Shown here in pieces: positions 43,316 to 52,517 of a stretch of DNA of 64,000 nucleotides. The DNA is taken from contig NZ_NXNI01000001.1 of assembly GCF_002494345.1 (NCBI RefSeq), positions 124,001 through 188,000 on the forward strand. Direction: 5' to 3'. The DNA is from Natrinema ejinorense. Its GTDB lineage: Archaea > Halobacteriota > Halobacteria > Halobacteriales > Natrialbaceae. Within the stretch, counting starts at the first letter, position 1. Every line of letters begins with the position of its first letter. Position numbers and translations under genes: made by a program. The notes beneath the pieces are model-generated. The model searched no databases, was not told where the DNA came from, and worked only from the letters and a program-made list of their open reading frames with translations.

Positions 43316-45001
43316 TCAGCGATCGACGCTCCCCAGCACGATGTCGAGACTGCCAAGCGACGCGATCAGGTCGGCGACGTACTCGCCCTCGGCCATCTCC
43401 GGCAGCGCCGAGAGGTTGTGGAAACACGGACTTCGGATCTTGAACCGGGCCGGCGAGTTCGAGCCGTCCGCGCGGATGTAGATCCCGAGTTCGCCCTTCG
43501 CGCTCTCGACGGCGCGGTAGGTCTCGGTCCCGGCGTCCGGCTTGAGCGTTCGGGGGACGTTGCTCTGGACCGTCCGCTCGTCCTCGGGCCACTCTTCGAG
43601 CAAGTCGAGACACTGCTCGATGATCTTCGCGGACTCCTCGACCTCGCGGAGGCGAACGAGGACCCGCGCGTGGTTGTCACAGCCGCCCTCGACCACGACG
43701 TTCCACTCGAGGTTCTCGTAGTAGCCGTAGGGGTCGTCCCGACGGATGTCGTAGTCGATGCCCGACCCGCGGGCCACCGGTCCGGTACAGCCGTAGTCCT
43801 TGGCGACCTCGGGCTCGAGCACCCCGGTATCGATCGTCCGGATCTGGAAGATCTCGTTGCCGGTCAGCAGGTCGTGGTACTCGTCGACCTTGGCGGGGAG
43901 TTCGTCGAGGAAATCGCGGCACTTCTCGATGAACTCCTCGCGGGGTTCGGGCAGGTCCCAGCAGACCCCGCCCAGCCGGAAGAAGTAGAACATCATCCGC
44001 TGGCCGGTGAGGTCCTCCAAGATGTCCTGGACGACTTCGCGGTCGCGCATGCCGTATTGGAAGATGGCCGTGAAGTCGCCGTAGACGTCCAAGGCGAACG
44101 TCGAGACCGCGAGGAAGTGGCCGAGCATGCGGCCGAACTCGGTCGCCATCGTCCGCAGGACCTGCGCGTACTCGGGGACCTCGATGTCGGCGATGTCCTC
44201 GATCGCGCGGGCGACCGCCCACTCGTTGGGCAGGTTCGCCGTGTAATCCCAGCGGTTCGAGTAGGGGATGATCTGGTGGCGATAGGTCCCCTGTTGGCAC
44301 ATCTGCTCCTCACACCGGTGGAGATAGCCGATATCGGGTTCGACGTCGGCGACCGACTCGCCGTCCAGCACCGTCTCGAGGTGGAGGACGCCGTGGGTCG
44401 CCGGGTGGTGGGGACCGATGTTGAGGAGCATCGTATCGGACTCATCGTCGTGGCGGTCGGCCTGGAGCGGATTCGCGTGTTCGGCGTAGTGGACGAGCTG
44501 TGGCTTGTCCTGGTCGTAGTCCAGCGCGAGCGGGTGGCCCTGCCACGACTCGGGGAGGAGGATTCGACGGAGGTCGGGATGATCCTCGTACTCGATCCCG
44601 ACGAGATCGTAGGCCTCGCGCTCGTGCCAGTCGGCCGTTCGGAAGACGGGTTCGGCGGACTCGCAGACGGGGTCGTCGATCGGAACGGGTACGATCAACG
44701 TCACCTCGTGGCTCCGCCGGTCGTACTTCGTCATGTGGATGAGCGACTCGTAGCGATCCTCGTACTGCTGTGGCGTGAGACACGAGAGGTGGTCGAACCC
44801 CGCCTCGTCGCGCAGGAGGGCGACCACCTCCTGGATGTCGTCCGGTCGGATCACGAAGGCGGGCGCGTTCTCGTGGTCGTCCCGTCCGATCGCGTACTCG
44901 TCGAGGAGCGCCTCGAGTCGGCCCTCGTCGACGCTGTCCTCGCGGCGGTGGTCGTACTCCGGATCGATTCGCTCGCGCTCGGGTTCCGATGGCTTGCTCA
45001 T
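43316..45001 (-). CDS. nuoCD: Fused NADH dehydrogenase-like subunit CD
   Basis: A 561-residue fusion. Residues 1 to 185 are the NuoC domain (FDHLSCLTPQQYEDRYES, RTADWHEREAYDLVGIEYEDHPDLRRILLPE). From about 190 the NuoD domain (LLNIGPHHPATHGVLHLETVLDGE, DIGYLHRCEEQM) continues to the C-terminus FKIRSPCFHNLSALPEMA, SLDIVLGSVDR. NuoD forms part of the quinone site of complex I-like enzymes. No other nuo gene is in the window, whereas the usual haloarchaeal arrangement is a full operon. It is therefore an orphan copy, perhaps paralogous. Confidence 0.9.
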   Translation of the reverse strand: MSKPSEPERERIDPEYDHRREDSVDEGRLEALLDEYAIGRDDHENAPAFVIRPDDIQEVVALLRDEAGFDHLSCLTPQQYEDRYESLIHMTKYDRRSHEVTLIVPVPIDDPVCESAEPVFRTADWHEREAYDLVGIEYEDHPDLRRILLPESWQGHPLALDYDQDKPQLVHYAEHANPLQADRHDDESDTMLLNIGPHHPATHGVLHLETVLDGESVADVEPDIGYLHRCEEQMCQQGTYRHQIIPYSNRWDYTANLPNEWAVARAIEDIADIEVPEYAQVLRTMATEFGRMLGHFLAVSTFALDVYGDFTAIFQYGMRDREVVQDILEDLTGQRMMFYFFRLGGVCWDLPEPREEFIEKCRDFLDELPAKVDEYHDLLTGNEIFQIRTIDTGVLEPEVAKDYGCTGPVARGSGIDYDIRRDDPYGYYENLEWNVVVEGGCDNHARVLVRLREVEESAKIIEQCLDLLEEWPEDERTVQSNVPRTLKPDAGTETYRAVESAKGELGIYIRADGSNSPARFKIRSPCFHNLSALPEMAEGEYVADLIASLGSLDIVLGSVDR

Positions 45002-45183
45002 GTGGGTCCCCTCGCACGCCGACCGCTGGCGCGTCTCGGTAGCCTACAGGTGACGCGGAAATGAGGGTTTTCCCGAGCGAACGAGACTCTCGCCGAAAGT
45101 GGAACGATGCTACCGGCCGGGCGACGTCCGATCGGCCGACCGAGCGGAACCGTTTATATGTCTCGTCGGACGTAGCATGGGGT

Positions 45184-46119
45184 ATGACTCGAGGGCTTGG
45201 CTGGTTCGACGCGTTCCGCGAGGTCGTTCCCGAGTGGGCCGTCGTCGTGCTCGGGCTGGTGACCCAGCTGGGCGACGTGTGGTTTCTGGGCGTCCTCGTC
45301 GGGACGCTCTACTGGATCGAGACCGACGACCGGGACGATATCGCCGCCGTCGCCGGACTCTTGCTGGCGGGCCTCTCGCTCATCACGGCGCTGAAACACG
45401 TCTTCGCGCTCCCGCGACCGGAGCGCGTCCTCGTAGAGGTCGAGGCGCTGCCGGCGGCCGTCCACCCGCTGTACGAAGCGACTGCGACGGCGACCGGCTA
45501 CGGGTTCCCGAGCGGGCACGCCCTGATGTCGACGATCGTCTACCTGAGCCTGGCCGAGTACAGCGACGTCAGCACGCGTCGGCGGCGATTCCTCGGTGCC
45601 GCCGGGCTCGTGACTGCCGTCTCCCTCTCTCGAGTCGGTCTCGGCGTCCACTACCTCGTCGACGTCGTCGCGGGCGTCGCCGTCGGACTCGTCTTTCTCC
45701 TCCTCGCGTGGGGGCTCCTGAACCGCTATCCGACCCACCGCGGGACGATCGGGTTCGGTCTCGCCGTCGGCATCGCCGCCGCTGCCCTCGTGACGAGCAG
45801 CATGGACCCCGATGCGGTTCTCCTCTTTGGCGCGTCGCTTGGCGCGTTTGCGGGCTGGCAGCTCGCGCTCCTCGCTCGAGGGCTGGACGCGGGACAGGGG
45901 CCGATCCGAGCTGATCGCCGGCTCACCGTCAGGGCTGTCGCCGCAGGCTTCGTGATCGTCTCCCTCGTCGGTGCCATCGCCTACTATTGGCCCGTCTCGC
46001 TTCTCGCCGGGAGCGGCGCACTCGGCGTGGCCGTCGCGGCGCTCGTTCCGGTCCCCGAACTGTACCGCACCGAGCGCGTCCGGCGTCTCCGGCAGCGATC
46101 GCTGTCCGGATCGCAGTAG
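45184..46119 (+). CDS. PAP2 superfamily membrane phosphatase
   Basis: A 311-residue protein from the ATG at 45184 (MTRGLGWFDAFREVVPEW) with about nine membrane helices. The three PAP2 motifs are KHVFALPRP, PSGHA and SRVGLGVHYLVDV, the last with the catalytic histidine. It dephosphorylates lipid or isoprenoid phosphates facing the outside. A further five-helix region follows the motifs. The TAG stop codon lies inside the left end of palindromic element D. Confidence 0.9.
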   Translation: MTRGLGWFDAFREVVPEWAVVVLGLVTQLGDVWFLGVLVGTLYWIETDDRDDIAAVAGLLLAGLSLITALKHVFALPRPERVLVEVEALPAAVHPLYEATATATGYGFPSGHALMSTIVYLSLAEYSDVSTRRRRFLGAAGLVTAVSLSRVGLGVHYLVDVVAGVAVGLVFLLLAWGLLNRYPTHRGTIGFGLAVGIAAAALVTSSMDPDAVLLFGASLGAFAGWQLALLARGLDAGQGPIRADRRLTVRAVAAGFVIVSLVGAIAYYWPVSLLAGSGALGVAVAALVPVPELYRTERVRRLRQRSLSGSQ

Positions 46120-46197
46120 GCCCTGAAACGAGTTTCACACTACTCGCCACCCTGTCATGCGATTCGGTGTGCAGTGACGTTCAGTGGCTACTCTATC
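46113..46197 (+). mobile_element. Palindromic MITE-like element, copy D
   Basis: It runs from GCAGTAGGCCCTGAAA to TTCAGTGGCTACTCTAT, about 84 bp, more diverged than A and B. It fills the whole intergenic space between the PAP2 gene and the convergent histidine kinase gene. Both stop codons (TAG at 46117 to 46119, and TAG on the minus strand at 46188 to 46190) are part of its terminal repeats. Confidence 0.75.
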
Positions 46198-47234
46198 GGC
46201 GGCTGGTCCGCCTGTGGCACCGAGATCCGAACGACGTTCCCACGAGGTGTCTTCGCTTCGAACGAGAGTTCGCCGCCGAGTGAATCGACGCACCACTTCA
46301 TTACCCACAAGCCGACGCCGGAGCCGTGGTACGTACTTTTCATCACCGTCTCATCGTCTAGCACCTCGATTTCCATCTCCGGAATCGGTGGTCCATTATC
46401 GACGATTCGGACCACACCAAAGCCCTTCTCGGGCTCTTCGGTTACTGTCAACGTCACCGTTGGCGTCTTGCTATCGTTATGGGTGACTGCGTTCTCGATG
46501 GCGTGTTCGATCGCGTACCGCAATCCTTTGTCGGCGGTTACCCAGATATCCGACGGACCGGTAACTGATATGTCGACCGCTGTGTTTTCCGACTGCGTTT
46601 CGCTAGCACATGTTTCCACGACCGTCCGAAGGTTCGTGGGTCCTCGCTCCGTTGTCCCAGGTTCGACGATTTTTTCGATCTGATCTAACGAGTCACTGAG
46701 CGTGCCGACCTCCGATGCGATATTTAAAATGGTCTCGACTTCCTCCTGCAGTTGATCGTTTTCGATGGCTGTTTTGATCCTGTCAGCGTATCCGATGAGG
46801 AGATTCATATCGTTCCGGAGATTGTGACGGATAACGCGATTTAAGAGCTGAATCAGTTGTTCGCGGGTTTTGTACTCGGTAATATCGTTGATCTCGGCGA
46901 TGACACATTTCGTTTCATCAATCGTCGTTCGTGTGAGATGGATGCTGATCCACCGATACTCGCCGTTTTTCCGTTTGACTTTCCATTCAAACGTTTGTGG
47001 ATCGCCACGAGCGGCAGTCCGAATGCGGTCGACGGCCTCCGTTCGCGTGAATTGCGTCGAGGGTGCAGTATACTCCTCAACTGCCATCGTCCGAAGTTCT
47101 CCCTTGGTGTATCCGTACAACTGCTCTACCCGATCGTTTACATCGAGAATTTGTCCTGTTTCCGGGTCATGAACTGTAATTCCGACCTTCATCCCATCGA
47201 ATATTCCGGGTACACTCACGTTTTGCCCAACCAT
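46188..47234 (-). CDS. PAS domain histidine kinase
   Basis: A 348-residue protein from the ATG at 47234 (MVGQNVSVPGIFDGMKVG); a GTG at 47252 is possible. An N-terminal PAS domain (VHDPETGQILDVNDRVEQLYGY, WKVKRKNGEYRWISIHL) is followed by a kinase core. The phosphoacceptor His137 lies in RVIRHNLRND, the N box in IEHAIENAVTH, the D box in VRIVDNGPPIP and the G box in GSGVGLWVMKW. There is no membrane segment, so it is a cytoplasmic sensor. GC is lower than in the surrounding genes, and it is bracketed by elements D and E. Confidence 0.9.
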   Translation of the reverse strand: MVGQNVSVPGIFDGMKVGITVHDPETGQILDVNDRVEQLYGYTKGELRTMAVEEYTAPSTQFTRTEAVDRIRTAARGDPQTFEWKVKRKNGEYRWISIHLTRTTIDETKCVIAEINDITEYKTREQLIQLLNRVIRHNLRNDMNLLIGYADRIKTAIENDQLQEEVETILNIASEVGTLSDSLDQIEKIVEPGTTERGPTNLRTVVETCASETQSENTAVDISVTGPSDIWVTADKGLRYAIEHAIENAVTHNDSKTPTVTLTVTEEPEKGFGVVRIVDNGPPIPEMEIEVLDDETVMKSTYHGSGVGLWVMKWCVDSLGGELSFEAKTPRGNVVRISVPQADQPPIE

Positions 47235-47618
47235 ACTGTTCTCTACTCTCACCAGAACTCTCCGGTAGCAATAACCTTGCCAAATATATTCGGTTTTCGT
47301 TCACTTACGAGTCACAATTCGACGTACTGTTCGTCTATACGCGACCGTGAATGCAACGTCGTTCTGGGCACGGTTTCTGACGGAGTGCTACGACGTCGAA
47401 AACTGCTCGAGGTCTCTACAGTAGCACCTGAAACGATTGACACACTCGTCGCAACGCTGTCGTGCGATTCGTGTACAGTGACGTTCAGTAGCTAATCGTT
47501 ATCGAACCGGTAGCTGACAGGACTTCCTCGCGTCGGCCCCTCGAGACGAATCGGACCGGCCGTCTCGTCTTTCTCGGCCGACGACTGGTGGGAACCCCGG
47601 ATCCGTGCTCCTGGCGAA
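47235..47618. other. Intergenic region holding element copy E
   Basis: No gene seen. The part next to the kinase is AT-richer (CAAATATATTCGG near 47282) and should hold its promoter. Element E occupies 47416 to 47497. Confidence 0.5.
47416..47497 (+). mobile_element. Palindromic MITE-like element, copy E
   Basis: It begins CTACAGTAGCACCTGAAA and ends TTCAGTAGCTAATC, in the same orientation as B, C and D. The interior reads CGATTGACACACTCGTCGCA and TCGTGCGATTCGTGTAC, close to B. It sits upstream of the kinase gene, which therefore lies between two direct copies (D and E). Confidence 0.75.
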
Positions 47619-48395
47619 TTAGCGGTCGCTTTCGTCGGAGTCGTCGTCCCCCGTCGCGTCTTCCTCGTCCGTTTCGGCCTCGGACTCGTCGGGCGGCTCG
47701 ACCTGCTTCTCCGAGGCGTCCTCCGCGGGGCTCGCCTCGGGCTCCGTGTCCGCGGTCTGGGTCGGCTGGGCCTGTGTGGGGTCGGGCCCCGTCGCCTCGC
47801 TGGTCTCGTCGGCCATCGCCGTGTCGGAGACGTCGACCGCAATGTCGTCGGTCTCGGTCTCGCGCCGGGGCTCCGTTTCCTCCTCGCCGAGATCCGGCCG
47901 GGATCGGGACTCGTCCGCGTCCGGGTCGTCGGTGAACTCGACTCGAGAGCCCGACTCCGCCGCGTCGTCGACTCCTGGGTCCGCCGAAATCTCGCCGTCG
48001 GGTTCGATCTCGGATTCCCGACCGGAATCGACGCGGGTGGCGGCGGCAGCGGCCCCGTCCGACGTTTCTTTCCCCTCGGTTCCGCTCTCGATGTCCGGGA
48101 CGCCGTCGTCGGTCGGGGACTCGCCGCTCGAGCGACGGTTGTGAAGCCCGAATCCGATCAGTCCGCTGCCGGCGATCCCCAGCGGAAGCGCACGTGGTCG
48201 GTTCCTGGCCAGTGCCCGAACGGCGGCTGCCAACAGGAGTCCGCCACCGAGCAGCGGCAGCGTCCCGCTCGCGAGCGCGTCGGACGCTGCTGATGCGACT
48301 CGCCCGGCCGGTTCGGTCAACTCCGCGGCCTCCTCGAGGTCCGCTGGTTCGTCCATCGAGACGTCCGTCGACGCGTCGTGGTCATGGTGTGTCAT
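47619..48395 (-). CDS. Membrane protein with long acidic tail, haloarchaeal hypothetical
   Basis: A 258-residue protein from the ATG at 48395 (MTHHDHDASTDVSMDE). After an acidic head come two close hydrophobic segments, SGTLPLLGGGLLLAAAVRAL and RALPLGIAGSGLIGFGL, then about 170 residues of Asp/Glu/Ser/Thr-rich disordered sequence ending DSDESDR. The pattern suggests a small membrane anchor with a disordered cytoplasmic or external tail. The function is not recognised. Confidence 0.65.
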   Translation of the reverse strand: MTHHDHDASTDVSMDEPADLEEAAELTEPAGRVASAASDALASGTLPLLGGGLLLAAAVRALARNRPRALPLGIAGSGLIGFGLHNRRSSGESPTDDGVPDIESGTEGKETSDGAAAAATRVDSGRESEIEPDGEISADPGVDDAAESGSRVEFTDDPDADESRSRPDLGEEETEPRRETETDDIAVDVSDTAMADETSEATGPDPTQAQPTQTADTEPEASPAEDASEKQVEPPDESEAETDEEDATGDDDSDESDR

Positions 48396-48768
48396 CGAAA
48401 ACCCTCCGAGCGACGGTGCTGGTGGCCCGCTGCCGGAACGGGACACCGGCTGTCCGGTCTCGCCGCCGGTCGGGCCACTCGCGTCCGCTCGTGGAGCGTA
48501 CGCCGGCCGGCCGGATGAACGTTGGACTGGCAGATGAATACCCGTTCCCGGACCGGGCTATTGTCCCGAGCGACCGGCGCACCCACGGACGGGTCGTGGG
48601 GTCGCCGGCACTGACTGGTCGGTCCGTCTGACGACCGCCGTTCTCGGATCGATATCGATCAGTGTCGAAGCGGACGGTTTTTCGGGCGAAAACCGGCGCG
48701 CGCTTCGATTAGGGCCTGCATACTCCGGGCCGGTGACCTTCCCTGTCTGCCGTTGAAGTAGTCTATCC
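48396..48768. other. Non-coding stretch upstream of the sulfatase gene
   Basis: No gene with a recognisable domain. It separates the divergent acidic membrane protein and sulfatase genes and should hold both promoters; no clear TATA box stands out. Confidence 0.4.
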
Positions 48769-50355
48769 ATGTCTGACGCTAACGGACGTGAGGACGAGTC
48801 ACATTGTACTGTGCGGAACGTTGTTTTCGTGGTTCTCGATACGGCCCGGGCGAAAAGCGTCGGGATGCAGCGGCTTTCGGACGGCCGAACGACGACTCCC
48901 GATCACGTCGGATTGCAATCCGCCCCCGGCGACCGAACCGGCTCGAGTAACCGTCCCGTCGGCACACGGCCGACGCCGACGCTGACGCGGCTCGCCGAGG
49001 AGGGAACCGCGTTCGAGAACGCGTTCGCGACCGCGCCCTGGACGCTGCCCTCTCACGCGTCGTTTTTCACCGGTACCTATGCCTCCGAACACGGCACGCA
49101 CGGCGGGCACACCTACCTCGACGACGACCTGCGGACGGTCCCCGAGGCCTTCGCCGACGCGGGATTCGAGACGGTCGGCGTCTCGAACAACACCTGGATC
49201 ACCGAGGAGTTCGGCTTCGATCGCGGGTTCGCGCCCCTTCGCAAGGGCTGGCAGTACATCCAGTCCGACGCCGACATGGGTGCGGTCGTCCGCGGCGAGG
49301 ATCTCCGAGAGAAACTCGTCGCGACCCGCAGTCGACTCTTCGACGGGAATCCGATCGTCAATGCCGCGAACATCCTCTACAGCGAACTGTTCCAGCCGGC
49401 GGGGGACGACGGTTCCAGCCGGTCGACGGCCTGGATCGACGGCTGGCTCGCGGACAGGGAGGACGACCGGCCGTTCTTTCTGTTCTGTAACTTCATCGAA
49501 CCGCACGTCCGGTACGACCCGCCGAAGGCGTACGCCGAACGGTTCCTCCCCGACGGTGCCAGTTACGAGGCCGCGACCGCTATCAGGCAGGATCCCCGCG
49601 CATACGACTGCGGCGACTACGACATCTCCGATCACGAGTTCGCCCTCCTCAGGGGACTTTACCGGGCCGAACTCGCCTACGTCGATCACCAGGTCGGCCG
49701 GCTTCGAGCCACGCTCGAGGCCCGCGGCGAGTGGGAGGACACCCTGTTCGTCGTCTGTGGCGATCACGGCGAGCACATCGGCGAGCACGGGTTTTTCGGC
49801 CACCAGTACAACCTCTACGACACGCTGCTCAACGTCCCGCTGGTCTGTCACGGCGGCCCCTTTACCGACGGCGACCCGCGCAACGAGCTCGTCAGTTTGC
49901 TCGATCTTCCCGCGACGTTGCTCGAGACCGCCGGTATCGACGACCCCGAGCTACGCGACCAGTGGTCGAGTCGGTCGCTTCACCCCGAGTCGGACGCGGA
50001 GCCACGCGAGGCCGTCTTCGCCGAGTACGTCGCCCCCCAGCCCTCGATCGAGCGTCTCGAGGCGCGGTTCGGCGAGGTTCCGGACCGGGTCAGAGAGTTC
50101 GATCGACGGCTGCGGGCGGTCCGTACGCACGAGCACAAGTACGTCCGCGGCGACGACGGCTTCGACCGCTTGCACCACGTCCCGACCGATCCGTTCGAGC
50201 ACACCGATCGCAGCGACGAGGAGCCAGCACGGGTCCGGGCGCTACGGCGGCGACTCGAGGAACGATTCGACCCCCTCGCCGAGAGCGGCGCGTCGGGCGA
50301 GGTGGAGATGCAGGAGGGAACGAAAGAGCGACTGGCCGATCTCGGATATCTGTGA
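48769..50355 (+). CDS. Sulfatase/alkaline-phosphatase superfamily hydrolase
   Basis: A 528-residue protein. The N-terminal metal segment VVFVVLDTARAKSVG is followed by the nucleophile region APWTLPSHASFFTG with Thr92 where classical sulfatases have Cys or Ser. The second metal cluster CGDHGEHIGEHGFFGH and CNFIEPHVRYDPP are typical of the family. It lacks a signal peptide, so it probably acts inside. The threonine points to a phosphodiester, phosphonate or sulfate hydrolase of the non-formylglycine type; the substrate is unknown. Such genes are often near glycan genes, but not here. Confidence 0.8.
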   Translation: MSDANGREDESHCTVRNVVFVVLDTARAKSVGMQRLSDGRTTTPDHVGLQSAPGDRTGSSNRPVGTRPTPTLTRLAEEGTAFENAFATAPWTLPSHASFFTGTYASEHGTHGGHTYLDDDLRTVPEAFADAGFETVGVSNNTWITEEFGFDRGFAPLRKGWQYIQSDADMGAVVRGEDLREKLVATRSRLFDGNPIVNAANILYSELFQPAGDDGSSRSTAWIDGWLADREDDRPFFLFCNFIEPHVRYDPPKAYAERFLPDGASYEAATAIRQDPRAYDCGDYDISDHEFALLRGLYRAELAYVDHQVGRLRATLEARGEWEDTLFVVCGDHGEHIGEHGFFGHQYNLYDTLLNVPLVCHGGPFTDGDPRNELVSLLDLPATLLETAGIDDPELRDQWSSRSLHPESDAEPREAVFAEYVAPQPSIERLEARFGEVPDRVREFDRRLRAVRTHEHKYVRGDDGFDRLHHVPTDPFEHTDRSDEEPARVRALRRRLEERFDPLAESGASGEVEMQEGTKERLADLGYL

Positions 50356-50492
50356 GGGGTCGACCGATCGGGGGTCGACGGGATCGCCGGCTCTCACGAG
50401 CAACGACCCGGTGAGAAAGGCGACGGAAACCGCATATCAAACGTGCAACTGTCCAGCCGGGGAGTTTCCACTCGTCGTCGGAACGTGGACTC

Positions 50493-50783
50493 ATGGCTGC
50501 CCCACCGTCCTCGGAAGTGGCGTCGTTTCCCTTTCCCACACAGTTCGTATACGAGGGACGGGCCGATCGGTTTCGCGCCGCCGTCGATATCTCCCCCGCG
50601 ACCATCGACGACGTGACGGTCGAAGTGGGCCCGCGTCGCCTTCGGATCGCGGTCGACCGTCCCGACGGCGTCGCCGAACGAACCGTCACGCCCCTCCCTC
50701 GCGACCTCGTCTTCGGCGACGAGCGAACGGCGGTCTACAACAACGGCGTGCTCAGCGTTTCGGTCGAGACGCGTCGACGGTGA
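50493..50783 (+). CDS. Small alpha-crystallin-like protein
   Basis: A 96-residue protein. The second half shows the Hsp20 fold pattern: TVEVGPRRLRIAVDRPDGV, then ERTVTPLPRDLVFG and the NNGVLSVSVETRR motif that normally ends the alpha-crystallin domain. It is shorter than usual and begins FPFPTQFVYEGRADRF. Related haloarchaeal proteins (GvpH-like and similar) are annotated as Hsp20-like. A chaperone role is plausible but not shown. Confidence 0.6.
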   Translation: MAAPPSSEVASFPFPTQFVYEGRADRFRAAVDISPATIDDVTVEVGPRRLRIAVDRPDGVAERTVTPLPRDLVFGDERTAVYNNGVLSVSVETRRR

Positions 50784-50962
50784 GACGGCGACGCTCGTCT
50801 CACTCGAGTTCGAACGAGTCGGCGAACCGGACACCGTCGCGTCGATCGACGAGCTACGGGACACTCGCGCGCGGCGATCGATCGGCCGGTCCGACGGACG
50901 TGCCTGCAGTACGTTTTTGCTCGCTACTCCGATAGGGTGATGCGAATCGCGGGATTCGATCA

Positions 50963-52351
50963 ATGGCCACCCACTCGCGTTCCGGCGACGGATTCGTCTC
51001 GTTTTTTCGCAGCTATACGAAGACGTGGATCCACGCGGTCGCGACGGCCGGCCTGACCGCGTTCGGAACGTTGACGATCTTCCATCGCGGGTTCATCGTC
51101 CTCGCGCTCGCCTCGTACGTCGTTCCGCCGATCGTTCTGTACGTTCGGGGCGGGTCGGATCGAGCCGGCGGTGAGTCCACGGCGGAGCGAGACGCTGCTC
51201 CCGCGGCCGACCGAGACGCTGACGGATCGACGGTCGACCGTGCGCGTGACGTGACGGCCGCCGGGCGAACGAGGGACGGGGAGACTGAACGCCTCGAGCA
51301 CGCCAGTAGCGGGGGCGGCGACCAGACCGAGAGCAGTGCTGAGACCGACGCCAGCGCCGAGATCGAGGGGGATGTCGAGGCCGAAGGGAGCGCCGCGGCC
51401 GAGGGTAGCGGCGAGACCGACACCGACCGGACGAGCGAGGACGATCGCCCCCGCCGCTGGCGTCTCGTCGACGTTCCTACCGAGGCGACGCTCCGTGACG
51501 TCTGTGTGACCGAGAGCGACGCGGTCCACGCCGTGGGCGAGGACGGTCTGGTTCTCACCGGCGATCCTGCCGACGATGACGGGGCCGACCTCGAGTGGTC
51601 GATCACCCTCGCGGACGGGCCGGCCGCCGAGGGCGACGAACTCAACGGCGTCGACGCGACCGACGGCGGCCGAGCGGTCTGGATCGCGGGCGACAGCGGT
51701 TCGGTCGGTCGACTCGAGGTCGAGACGGGGCTTCACACGGACTACACGGCACCGGCGGCAATTACCGACAACTGGCTGGGCGTCGCCGTCGGGGGGCCAA
51801 GCGGCGACGAGACGGTTCTGCTCATCAACGGCTCCGGCGCGGTACTCCGCGGTCGATACAGGGACGGCGAGTGCTCGTGGGACGACCCGGTCACACCCGG
51901 CAGCGGTTCGAGTCTAAGCGGGATCGACCTCGCGGACGCGTCGGTCGGCTACTGCTGTGATACGAACGACGCCGTCTTCGAAACGACCGACGGCGGCGAG
52001 TCGTTCGATCGAGTCGGGCTGGGGGACGCCAGTGGGACCCTCGAGACCCCCGCGACGCTGGGGCTGGGCGACTGTCTCGTGAGCGCGGACGACGGGATCG
52101 TCCACCGCTACGGCGGGTCGACGTGGACGCCCGAGCGGGTCGGGGAGGAGGCGATCTGTGGCCTCGCTCGCCGCGAGGGAGAGACGATCGCCTGCGACGC
52201 CGACGGCGCGATCTACGAGCGCCCCGCGGCGGCCGGCTGGACGGCCGTCGACGTGCGCGTCCCGGAGCCGCTTCTGGCCGTTTCGATCGGGACTGCCGGC
52301 GAGCGGGCGGTCGCGGTCGGTGAAGAGGGGACCGTCGTCGAACGACGCTGA
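50963..52351 (+). CDS. Membrane-anchored beta-propeller-like protein
   Basis: A 462-residue protein. Two hydrophobic segments near the N-terminus (WIHAVATAGLTAFGTLTIF and FIVLALASYVVPPIVLYV) precede an acidic linker of about 90 residues. A repeated pattern from about 165 follows: DVCVTESDAVHAVGEDGLVLTG, GRAVWIAGDSGSVGRLE, DASVGYCCDTNDAVFETTDGG, RAVAVGEEGTVVER. This resembles YCF48/BNR-type propeller blades. It may bind ligands or proteins outside the membrane. The P-type ATPase gene follows after 166 bases on the same strand. Confidence 0.7.
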   Translation: MATHSRSGDGFVSFFRSYTKTWIHAVATAGLTAFGTLTIFHRGFIVLALASYVVPPIVLYVRGGSDRAGGESTAERDAAPAADRDADGSTVDRARDVTAAGRTRDGETERLEHASSGGGDQTESSAETDASAEIEGDVEAEGSAAAEGSGETDTDRTSEDDRPRRWRLVDVPTEATLRDVCVTESDAVHAVGEDGLVLTGDPADDDGADLEWSITLADGPAAEGDELNGVDATDGGRAVWIAGDSGSVGRLEVETGLHTDYTAPAAITDNWLGVAVGGPSGDETVLLINGSGAVLRGRYRDGECSWDDPVTPGSGSSLSGIDLADASVGYCCDTNDAVFETTDGGESFDRVGLGDASGTLETPATLGLGDCLVSADDGIVHRYGGSTWTPERVGEEAICGLARREGETIACDADGAIYERPAAAGWTAVDVRVPEPLLAVSIGTAGERAVAVGEEGTVVERR

Positions 52352-52517
52352 GACGGTTTGGCTGTCACTGGGTCCCGGCGCACTCCACCGGGTCGGAGCT
52401 GGGCCGGAACTGACCGACAGGAGTCCGTCTGAGCGTGGACTTTCCCGAGCCGAGACGCCGGGCGAGGAATCGGTCAGATCGGCCACTGTTATTGCCGTCG
52501 AACACGCAGTGGCTCCT

